7,639 nucleotides of DNA from Dietzia timorensis (GTDB lineage Bacteria; Actinomycetota; Actinomycetes; Mycobacteriales; Mycobacteriaceae), in contig NZ_DYXM01000250.1 of assembly GCF_020742175.1 (NCBI RefSeq), forward strand, positions 1-7,639, in the 5' to 3' direction. The notes beneath the pieces are model-generated. The model saw nothing but the letters and a program-made list of their open reading frames with translations, did not search any database and was not told the DNA's origin. Below are positions 1 through 5,634 of the stretch, in pieces. A program made the position numbers and the translations under genes. Positions within the stretch are counted from its first letter, which is position 1. Every line of letters begins with the position of its first letter.

Positions 1-918
1 TCCGAGCGACTCGAGGTCTCCACCCGCACGGTGCTGCGCGACGTCGAGGCGCTGTCGGCGGCAGGCGTGCCCGTGTTCACCCAGCAGGGCCGTAACGGCG
101 GCGTCATCCTCCTGCGTTCTGCCCGTCTCAATCTCTCCCACCTCGACCCCGCCGAACTCGACGCCCTCGGTGTTGCGGGGCTGGACGAAACCCAGCGCGC
201 CCGGCTCGGCCTCGCCGCCGCATTCGGTCGCGCCACCTCGAAGGTCGACGCCCGCCGCGCCACCGGGCCCGCGCCGGACCGCTCGCTGTCCTCGGTTGTC
301 CTCGTCGACAACACCCCGTGGTTCACGTCCGACTCCGAGGCAAAAGTAGAGGCCGAATCCGTCGATGTCGCGGCGCTGGCGGTCGACCTTCTTGCCGGTC
401 GTCGCCTCGCAATCACCTACCGCAGCAGCGGACGGCCTCGAGCTCGCCGCCGCACCGTCGACCCCTACGGGCTCGTCGCGAAGGCGGGGCAGTGGTACCT
501 CGTCGCCGACAGCGGCGAGGAACCGCACCTTTTCAACCTGCGCAGAATGTCGCGCTACTCGGTCGGCGATGCCCCGGTGCGTCGCCGCGCGGGAGCGAGC
601 CTGGCCTCCGAATGGGACGCGCTGCGCAAGCGGACGGAGGCTTCGGGTGACGTGGTTGTCACCGCGCGGGTGCGTACGTCCCGCATCGACATGGCGGGGC
701 GCATCCTCGGCGGCCGCCTCGATTTTGTCGGCGCCCCCGACTCCGCCGGGCCCGGCTGGTCCCTCGTCACCGTGCGTTATCGCGAGTATGACGCCGTACG
801 CCATCTCCTCCAGTTCGGCGAGAACATCGAGGTCCTGGAACCGGCGCCCGCCCGCGAGGTCGTGGCGGCCGTCGCCCGCGATCTCGCCACGCGCCACGGC
901 GCCTTGCCGCCCGCGTGA
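1..918 (+). CDS. WYL-domain transcriptional regulator, 5' end cut by the window
   Basis: Probably a DNA-binding regulator of the YafY/DeoR-HTH plus WYL family, acting in the cytoplasm. The frame is open from base 1, so the true start lies upstream; 305 residues are visible. Codons 1-27 match the end of the helix-turn-helix (RTVLRDVEALSAAGVPV), followed by the usual Gly-rich wing (QQGRNGGVILL). The WYL domain follows, with the signature W-Y-L at codons 165-167 (bases 493-501), in a context typical of the family: DPYGLVAKAGQWYLVAD, then FNLRRMSR. A C-terminal WCX-like segment ends the protein (RYREYDAVRHLLQFGENIEV). Family members are usually about 315-330 residues, so only some 10-25 N-terminal residues are probably missing. 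WYL domains are thought to sense ligands or nucleic acid; PafB/PafC, which control DNA-damage genes in mycobacteria, are WYL proteins. Nothing seen shows that this one does the same. It lies 216 bp upstream of imuA' on the same strand. The family is clear; the target and ligand are unknown. Confidence 0.9.
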   Translation, partial: SERLEVSTRTVLRDVEALSAAGVPVFTQQGRNGGVILLRSARLNLSHLDPAELDALGVAGLDETQRARLGLAAAFGRATSKVDARRATGPAPDRSLSSVVLVDNTPWFTSDSEAKVEAESVDVAALAVDLLAGRRLAITYRSSGRPRARRRTVDPYGLVAKAGQWYLVADSGEEPHLFNLRRMSRYSVGDAPVRRRAGASLASEWDALRKRTEASGDVVVTARVRTSRIDMAGRILGGRLDFVGAPDSAGPGWSLVTVRYREYDAVRHLLQFGENIEVLEPAPAREVVAAVARDLATRHGALPPA

Positions 919-936
919 TATTCGATACGTAAACCG

Positions 937-956
937 TTCGAACCCATTCGAATGGG
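937..956. promoter_or_regulatory. Two overlapping palindromes downstream of the WYL gene
   Basis: TTCGAA-CCCA-TTCGAA (937-952) is a perfect inverted repeat with 6-bp arms and a 4-nt spacer. It overlaps CCCATTCGAATGGG (943-956), a perfect 14-bp palindrome. A further TTCGAT sits at 921-926. Such nested symmetry suits an operator for a dimeric regulator. As RNA, the second palindrome could form a short hairpin (CCCAT/ATGGG around TCGA), but no U-run follows, so a terminator is less likely. The arms resemble the TCGAA/TTCGA halves of a LexA box, but the spacer is 2 bp shorter than in the canonical site. The function is inferred only. Confidence 0.4.
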
Positions 957-958
957 GG

Positions 959-1001
959 TTGACCACAAAAGCGGTAACGGCGTTACCAGCGCCTTTAATA
1001 C
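959..1001 (+). promoter_or_regulatory. Possible promoter elements upstream of imuA'
   Basis: TTGACC at 959-964 is a good -35-like hexamer, but no clear -10 lies 16-18 bp downstream; GTTACC at 982-987 is the best match. TAATAC at 996-1001 is a separate -10-like hexamer without a clear -35 partner. Nearer the gene, TACTTT at 1074-1079 fits the loose actinobacterial TANNNT -10 pattern. A promoter for imuA'-imuB is expected somewhere in 919-1134, but its exact position cannot be fixed from sequence. Confidence 0.25.
973..987. promoter_or_regulatory. Inverted repeat GGTAAC-GGC-GTTACC, candidate operator
   Basis: This is a perfect inverted repeat with 6-bp arms and a 3-nt spacer, lying between the TTGACC (959-964) and TAATAC (996-1001) promoter-like elements. 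Its size and symmetry fit a binding site for a dimeric repressor or activator. No regulator can be assigned; the neighbouring WYL protein is one candidate by position only. Confidence 0.4.
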
Positions 1002-1058
1002 GCTTTGAGCTGCACTATTGAAAAATGTCCGAGCCGTGGTGTTCACTACTTCCTGTAG

Positions 1059-1072
1059 CGAAAAGATTTTCG
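1059..1072. repeat. Short inverted repeat CGAAAA-GA-TTTTCG
   Basis: Perfect 6-bp arms flank a 2-nt centre, in a locally AT-rich stretch just upstream of the TACTTT hexamer (1074-1079) and the tandem 10-bp repeat. It could be part of the imuA' control region. No known binding motif is recognised. Confidence 0.3.
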
Positions 1073-1085
1073 ATACTTTCGACAA

Positions 1086-1115
1086 TGTTCGTCTATGTTC
1101 GTCTATGTCACGCTA
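1086..1115 (+). repeat. Tandem 10-bp repeat upstream of imuA'
   Basis: TGTTCGTCTA occurs twice in direct tandem (1086-1095 and 1096-1105), followed by a degenerate third copy, TGTCACGCTA (1106-1115). The unit length is one helical turn, so repeated TGTTCG elements would face the same side of the DNA. TGTTCG is also the right half of a LexA-type site. The junctions create ATG triplets at 1085, 1095, 1105 and 1115, successive ones lying in different frames. Only the one at 1105 is in frame with imuA', which would gain 10 residues from it. Confidence 0.75.
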
Positions 1116-1134
1116 TGGGGAGGTGGAGCCTCAA

Positions 1135-2118
1135 ATGGTCAGCACGGCCACTGCGGACCGCATGTCCGTGGAGTCCGGCAGCGCGGAAGGTGCTCCCGAA
1201 AGGGGCGGTTCCGGCGCTGGGGACCCGCGTGCGCTCACCGTTGCGGAGCTGCGCAAGAAGGTGGCAGCGGTCTCCGGCGGCTCCGGGTCCGCGGTGCCGC
1301 GGATGCCGTCCCGTGGCGCCTCCGTCGCGACCGTGTCCCAGTTCCCGGCGGACGCAGGGGCGAGCGTAGATGCAGACACAGGTGCCGGCTCTGCCGCGGT
1401 GACGCAAGACCTCACCGCTCCCACGGAGGGTGCGGGAACGTTCGATCGCGGTGCCGTACCGGCCGACGCGGTCCCGCTTCCTGGGGACCTGCGTTCGGTC
1501 GTGCCGTCCGGCGCCGTCGCCCCGGGGCAGGTCGTCGCGCTGGCCGGCGGTCACTCGCTGGTCGTGGCGCTCGTCGCCGCGGCGACGGCGGCGGGGAAGC
1601 GTTGCGCGATCATCGGCTATCCCGCGCTCGGCCTCGCTGCTGTGGCCGCGGAGGGTGGGGACCTGTCCCAGGTGGCTCTCGTCCCCTCCGCCGGGGCCGA
1701 TCCCGGGGTGGTGGCCTCCGTGCTGCTCGATGGGATGGACATGGTGGTCCTGGACCCCGCCTGCGGGCGTATCCCGCCCGCGCGGGCACGGGTTCTCGCC
1801 GGTCGCGCCCGCTCGGCCGGCACGGTCCTGGTCGCCGGGGTCAGGGACTGGCCGGGGGCGGACCTGCACCTGGAGTCGGCCACTTCACGTTGTGCTGGGC
1901 TCGACCGCGGTTACGGGCGCATCTTCTCTGCCTGCTCCCCGGTTCTCGCGCGGGGAAAGGCGCTCGGAGGTGCCGGCGCGCGCGGAGAGTTCACGTTGTA
2001 CGGGTGCCCCTCGCGCAGCGTGGCGGGCTCGCCCACAACGGCGACGCCCGTTCGCGGAACCTCGCTGCGCGGCGGGATGGGCGTCGCCTCGCCCGCCGCC
2101 GAGAGGAGGGTGGGATGA
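1135..2118 (+). CDS. imuA': ImuA', RecA-fold-related mutasome accessory protein
   Basis: The mutasome protein that works with ImuB and DnaE2 in damage-induced translesion synthesis (established in mycobacteria). This 327-residue product has a helix ALTVAELRKKVAAVSG (residues 33-48), a long Gly/Ala/Ser-rich, probably disordered linker to about residue 115, then a RecA-like core. The core starts with VAPGQVVALAGGHSL (128-142), where the Walker A position has no GK[ST]. A Walker-B-like strand MDMVVLD follows at 201-207. ATP binding is therefore doubtful. It is longer than the roughly 200-residue M. tuberculosis protein, because of the linker and a basic, low-complexity C-tail. The ATG at 1135 was chosen because GGAGG (1119-1123) and GGTGGAG (1122-1128) precede it; an in-frame ATG at 1105 and a TTG at 1018 are possible but lack a good ribosome-binding site. 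Its last bases overlap imuB (ATGA), so translational coupling is likely. Assignment rests on the core motifs and on position before imuB. Confidence 0.85.
   Translation: MVSTATADRMSVESGSAEGAPERGGSGAGDPRALTVAELRKKVAAVSGGSGSAVPRMPSRGASVATVSQFPADAGASVDADTGAGSAAVTQDLTAPTEGAGTFDRGAVPADAVPLPGDLRSVVPSGAVAPGQVVALAGGHSLVVALVAAATAAGKRCAIIGYPALGLAAVAAEGGDLSQVALVPSAGADPGVVASVLLDGMDMVVLDPACGRIPPARARVLAGRARSAGTVLVAGVRDWPGADLHLESATSRCAGLDRGYGRIFSACSPVLARGKALGGAGARGEFTLYGCPSRSVAGSPTTATPVRGTSLRGGMGVASPAAERRVG
2104..2109 (+). promoter_or_regulatory. Ribosome-binding site of imuB
   Basis: AGGAGG lies 5 bp before the ATG at 2115, inside the last codons of imuA'. It fixes the imuB start within a much longer open frame and supports coupled translation with imuA'. 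Confidence 0.85.
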
Positions 2119-3779
2119 GTGCCGTGGGCCGGCACCACGAGAACATCCGAGTGGTCGCGGTGTGGTGTCCGGACTGGCCTGCCATCGCAACGGCGCGCGC
2201 CGAGTCCATCGGGGTGGAGCAGCCGCTGGCGGTGCTGCACAACGGCGCCGTCATGGCGTGCAACGCCCCGGCCCGGGCTGCGGGGATCAGGCGGGGAGTA
2301 CGGCGCAGGGACGCGCAGTTTCGTTGCCCCGAGCTCATCGTCCGCGATGCCGACCCCGGCCGGGACACCGCAGAATTCGAACCGGTCGCCCGGGCACTGG
2401 ACGGCGTCGTCGCGGGCACGGAACTCCTGCGCCCCGGTCTCGTCGTCCTGTCCGCGCCGGGGGCGCTGCGCTACTACGGTGGCGTCGACGAACTCGTCGA
2501 GGTGCTGGTCGCCGCAGTGGCGGAGGTTGACGTGGAGTGCCTGGTCGGTATCGCCGACGAGATGCCCACGGCGATCCTGGCCGCGCGCGAGGGGGCCTGC
2601 CTGGAGCCGGGCGCGGACGCGGACTACCTGGCCCCGTTACCGCTCGGCCTGCTCGCCGCCGAACAGGCGCTCCTCGCCGGGCCTGAGCTCGACGAGCTCC
2701 TCGACCTACTGCGGCGGCTCGGCGTACGCACCCTGGGCGCATTCGCCGAGATCGCTCCGCGCGATGTCGCCACCCGCTTCGGCTCCTTCGGTACCGCCGC
2801 CCATCGGATCTGTCGCGGCGAGCGCTGGCGGCTGCCCTCGGTCTCGTCCCCGCCACCGGGGTTGGAGGTCGCCGAAACGTGCGACCCCGCGCTCGAACGC
2901 ATCGACCAGGCCGCGTTCGTCGGGCGCCGCCTCGCCGTGCGGATGCACGACCAGCTCGCCGCGGCGGGAGTCGCGTGCATCCGTCTCGCCGTGGTCGCCC
3001 GACTCGAGGACGGGCGGGAGGTTCGCCGGGTATGGCGCTGCGCGGAGCCACTCTCGGCAGAGGCGACGGCGGACCGCGTGCGTTGGCAGCTCGATGGATG
3101 GATCACCGGTGCCGGAAGCGGGACAACACGCGATGACGACGGCGTGGAGCAGCGCTCCGGGGGCGCGATCGTCTCCCTCGTGCTCGAACCGCTGGAGGTC
3201 GTCGCCGCGGGAAAACTGCAGGAAGGGCTGTGGGGTTCGGCCGGTCTCGCCGGCGCGAGAGCACGCCGCGCGCTCCAGCGCGTGCAGGGGTTACTGGGCA
3301 CGGAATCGGTTCGGGTGGCCGCCGCGGCAGGCGGCCGCGAACCGGCCCGCCAGGTGGACACGGTCGCATACGGGGAGGACTTCGCCCCCGGCCGGGTCGA
3401 CATCACCTGGCCCGGCCAGATCACGGGTCCGGCGCCCTCGGTGGTGTCGCCGCCGAAGTCCTACCGGCTTCTCGTCACGGAAAGCGGCGGACGGCGACTC
3501 GTTCCGTTGGGCGAGGGGGTCGAACTTCTCGACCGGCAGGACCACGCGATCGTCGCGGGAGAGCGGGGGCTTCTCACCGGGGAACCCGTGCGCGTCCGCC
3601 TGGGAACGTTGGGGCTCGGGGTCTCGGGCTGGTCGGCTCCCTGGCCGGACGACGGCGATTGGTGGCACGGCGGGGCGCTACGCGTGCGAATGCAGATAGC
3701 CCCGGTCGGCGCGGCAGCGCTGTTGCTGTCCGCAGCCACCGGGGCTTCGAGGTGGAGCGTGGAAGGAGTCTACGAGTGA
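2115..3779 (+). CDS. imuB: ImuB, catalytically inactive Y-family polymerase-like mutasome hub
   Basis: A 554-residue Y-family DNA polymerase relative that, in mycobacteria, does not synthesise DNA but links ImuA' and DnaE2 to the beta sliding clamp. The N-terminus reads RVVAVWCPDWPAIA (12-25), where active polymerases have the HVDMDCFFA motif; the metal-binding Asp is replaced by W17. The second site, normally S-x-D-E, reads LVVLSAPGALRYYGG (from 109) with no Asp-Glu pair. A helix-hairpin-helix-like thumb follows (DLLRRLGVRTLGAFAEI, from 197), then a little-finger-like region (about 245-345). QEGLWG at 369-374 matches the QxxLWG pattern of the M. tuberculosis ImuB clamp-binding motif (QLPLWG). 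The C-terminal part (about 375-554), ending WSVEGVYE, is typical of ImuB. The start overlaps the imuA' stop by 4 bp behind a strong AGGAGG. Its 3' end faces the lipoprotein gene with only 5 bp between. Confidence 0.95.
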   Translation: MSAVGRHHENIRVVAVWCPDWPAIATARAESIGVEQPLAVLHNGAVMACNAPARAAGIRRGVRRRDAQFRCPELIVRDADPGRDTAEFEPVARALDGVVAGTELLRPGLVVLSAPGALRYYGGVDELVEVLVAAVAEVDVECLVGIADEMPTAILAAREGACLEPGADADYLAPLPLGLLAAEQALLAGPELDELLDLLRRLGVRTLGAFAEIAPRDVATRFGSFGTAAHRICRGERWRLPSVSSPPPGLEVAETCDPALERIDQAAFVGRRLAVRMHDQLAAAGVACIRLAVVARLEDGREVRRVWRCAEPLSAEATADRVRWQLDGWITGAGSGTTRDDDGVEQRSGGAIVSLVLEPLEVVAAGKLQEGLWGSAGLAGARARRALQRVQGLLGTESVRVAAAAGGREPARQVDTVAYGEDFAPGRVDITWPGQITGPAPSVVSPPKSYRLLVTESGGRRLVPLGEGVELLDRQDHAIVAGERGLLTGEPVRVRLGTLGLGVSGWSAPWPDDGDWWHGGALRVRMQIAPVGAAALLLSAATGASRWSVEGVYE

Positions 3780-3784
3780 GGAAC

Positions 3785-4462
3785 CTAGCGATCTATGTCC
3801 ACGACCAGCCGGGGCGGGTTCTCCAGGGTGAACGCCGTGTAGCTGCGCTGGGAATCCAGGCCGATCACCGACTGGCCCTGACCTTCGAACTGGCCGGCGA
3901 AGTACACGCCCTCGACGCCGGAATTGCCCTGCGGGGTGACCAGTCCCGGTTTCACCTCATCGACGCCCTCGACCATCGTGGGGATGACCTGGCCGGTGAG
4001 CATCACCTGCAGGTACTTCGAGCCCGGCATCTCGATGGCGTGGCCGCTGCCCTGCTGGGCGGGCGCAGAGACGTACGAGATGGAGTAGCCGGGAGCGCCC
4101 TCGCCGGTGAACTCGTAGACCACGCGGTCCTTGCCGTCGTGCTCGCCCATGCGGATCTCGGTGAGAACCAGTGCGGAATTCGGGGCGGCGTCGGCGCGGG
4201 AGTCTGCGGAGGAGGGCTGTCCCGAACTCGAGTTCTGGCTGGTCTGGGCCGCGCCCGAGTCGCTGCTCTCGTCCTCCTTGAGGCCCTGCGCGAGTCCCTT
4301 CTGATCAGTAGGGGCGGACGTGGTGACCGACGTCGAGCTTCCCGAGGTGCCGCTCACGTTCAGCATCTCCTCGGAAGGCTCGTCGGTGCCACACGCCGAC
4401 AGCGCGAGCGCAACACACGCGGTGCCCGCCAACAGCGACACGTACTGACTCTTAAGTTTCAT
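3785..4462 (-). CDS. AMIN-like domain lipoprotein
   Basis: A 225-residue secreted lipoprotein, presumably anchored in the outer leaflet of the cytoplasmic membrane. The signal peptide has basic K2 and K4, a hydrophobic stretch (VSLLAGTACVALAL, 8-21) and a lipobox L-S-A-C with the lipidated Cys at 24. Residues about 37-90 are Ser/Thr/Gly/Asp-rich and probably a flexible tether. The C-terminal domain, from about residue 98 (ALVLTEIRMGEHDGKDRVVY) to the end (FTLENPPRLVVDIDR), matches the AMIN-like domain of actinobacterial lipoproteins, including YLQVMLTG and FEGQGQSVIGLDSQ. AMIN domains in other proteins are linked to cell-envelope targeting; no enzymatic residues are recognised and the role is unknown. 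The ATG has no clear Shine-Dalgarno, so a weak or short-leader start is possible. The gene is convergent with imuB and divergent from the iron-sulfur gene, so it has its own promoter and no obvious tie to DNA repair. Confidence 0.85.
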   Translation of the reverse strand: MKLKSQYVSLLAGTACVALALSACGTDEPSEEMLNVSGTSGSSTSVTTSAPTDQKGLAQGLKEDESSDSGAAQTSQNSSSGQPSSADSRADAAPNSALVLTEIRMGEHDGKDRVVYEFTGEGAPGYSISYVSAPAQQGSGHAIEMPGSKYLQVMLTGQVIPTMVEGVDEVKPGLVTPQGNSGVEGVYFAGQFEGQGQSVIGLDSQRSYTAFTLENPPRLVVDIDR

Positions 4463-4611
4463 AGTTCAACCATAATCACTCGGTATAACAAAAAGCTCAC
4501 AAGCGTATTTCAGTACCATCGATTAATTGCATTCACATTCGCAACTCAGGCGTTTACACCCTATCGAAGGGGAAACGTGCGTCTGCACCGGGCTCAGGAC
4601 ACGATAAGGAC
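4463..4611. promoter_or_regulatory. AT-rich divergent promoter region
   Basis: This 149-bp gap between divergently transcribed genes is clearly richer in A/T than its surroundings. TATAAC on the plus strand (4484-4489) is a good -10-like hexamer facing the iron-sulfur gene, without a convincing -35. On the minus strand TATACC (4487-4482) and GATTAT (4477-4472) are -10-like and would give the lipoprotein mRNA a very short leader. No GAACNNNNGTTC LexA-type site was found. Assignment of any single hexamer is tentative. Confidence 0.5.
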
Positions 4612-5595
4612 GTGCATTCACAGCCCGGAGAACACCCCATCCCGCCCCGCCCGTTCGGAGCGCGCTGCTCGGAACAGTCGGCCGACGAACCGCTGGCGGG
4701 CACAGCCTCTCATCAGCGTCGATGGGTGCTTCTCGAGCATCCGGGGGCGTGGAGCAGGGACATTCTCGACGGCAACGTCTTCAGTGCCGAACTCACCGCC
4801 GCGCTGCAGGAGCACCTCGATCGGGCAGGCGCTCGCCTGCTGCTCATCAGGCGCCCCGGCCGGGCGGGGCAACACGATGGCGCCCGGCGCGTGTATCTCG
4901 TCGACACAGCTCCGGGGCATCGCGACATGCTCGCCCTCGAGGTATCAGAGCCTGCGGACCTGCTCGCCATCGACCTGCATGACGGCACCGCGCTCGACGG
5001 CGAACCAGACGCCACGCTCCGCCGCGTCGACGGTCCACTGGCGCTCATCTGCACGCACGGCAAACGCGATCAATGCTGTGCCGTCCGGGGACGCCCCGTC
5101 GCCGCCGCCCTCGATAAGCAGCTCGGGGCCGAGCTCGCGGACACCGACCCGGCCGCGGGAGTGTGGGAGTGTTCGCACACCGGTGGGCACCGTTTCGCGC
5201 CGGTGCTCATCACGATGCCCGGCGGGCTCACCTACGGCTCCGACGACGTCGACAGTTATGCCGCGGCCATCAGGGCGGCAGAAGAAGGCCGGGTCTCGCT
5301 CACCGGTCTGCGCGGCCAAAGCGCGTTCTCGCCGGTCGAGCAGGTCGCCGATATCGCCGTGCGCAGCGCGACCGGCGACGTCGATCTGGACGCCCTGTTC
5401 GTCGTCGGGAGCATCGACCCCGACGACCCCGAGCGCGCCCGCGCCGATGTGCGACATTCCGACGGCAGGCGCTGGCAGGTCGAAATGCAGCGGCGGGCGC
5501 TGCCCGAACGGCCCGCGAGCTGCGGGGCCGCGCCGAAGAAGGCCGGAACGTGGGACGTGCTCTTCGTTGAGGGACCCATCCCGCACGCCGGCTGA
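4612..5595 (+). CDS. Sucrase/ferredoxin-like (Apd1-type) [2Fe-2S] protein
   Basis: A 327-residue cytoplasmic protein of the sucrase/ferredoxin-like family, thioredoxin-fold proteins related to yeast Apd1 and Aim32. The N-terminal part carries RCSEQSADEPLAGTA (18-32), then WVLLEHPGAWSRD. The cluster region shows CTHGKRDQCC (C147 to C156) and ECSHTGGHRFAP (H189 and H193). The Cys pair 9 residues apart (147, 156) and the HxxxH pair match the two-Cys, two-His [2Fe-2S] ligation known for Apd1/Aim32; C155 is an alternative ligand. MPGGLTYG follows, as usual in the family. It may act in electron transfer or redox sensing; the partner is unknown. The only workable start is GTG at 4612, with AAGGA (4606-4610) just 1 nt away, too close for a normal ribosome-binding site; no in-frame ATG or GTG lies between it and the conserved RCSEQ. 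The stop is 39 bp before dnaE2, so cotranscription is likely. Confidence 0.9.
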   Translation: MHSQPGEHPIPPRPFGARCSEQSADEPLAGTASHQRRWVLLEHPGAWSRDILDGNVFSAELTAALQEHLDRAGARLLLIRRPGRAGQHDGARRVYLVDTAPGHRDMLALEVSEPADLLAIDLHDGTALDGEPDATLRRVDGPLALICTHGKRDQCCAVRGRPVAAALDKQLGAELADTDPAAGVWECSHTGGHRFAPVLITMPGGLTYGSDDVDSYAAAIRAAEEGRVSLTGLRGQSAFSPVEQVADIAVRSATGDVDLDALFVVGSIDPDDPERARADVRHSDGRRWQVEMQRRALPERPASCGAAPKKAGTWDVLFVEGPIPHAG

Positions 5596-5596
5596 C

Positions 5597-5629
5597 CGGC
5601 CCCGGCAGCAGGCCGAACCCCGGGGGCCG
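5597..5629 (+). repeat. GC-only inverted repeat before dnaE2
   Basis: CGGCCCC (5597-5603) pairs perfectly with GGGGCCG (5623-5629) around a 19-nt loop. The right arm overlaps the only Shine-Dalgarno-like run (GGGGG, 5622-5626) for the dnaE2 ATG at 5635. CCCCGGGG (5618-5625) is a competing self-palindrome. No U-tract follows, so it does not look like an intrinsic terminator. It may limit translation initiation; this is inference. Confidence 0.45.
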
Positions 5630-5634
5630 CGGTA

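Noticed and set aside
943..960. Intrinsic terminator for the WYL gene
   Set aside because: The hairpin is short and no run of T follows; an operator reading fits at least as well.
1108..1869. 253-codon minus-strand open frame opposite imuA'
   Set aside because: No family resemblance, and antisense to a recognised gene; a composition artefact.
1095..2114. Upstream in-frame extension of imuB to 894 residues
   Set aside because: The extension overlaps imuA' in another frame and is Arg/Gly-rich shadow sequence. The AGGAGG at 2104-2109 and the conserved ImuB N-terminus fix the start at 2115.
5596..5634. LexA box in front of dnaE2
   Set aside because: CGAACCCCGGGG has a left half-like GAAC but no GTTC partner; the 39-bp gap contains no GTTC at all.
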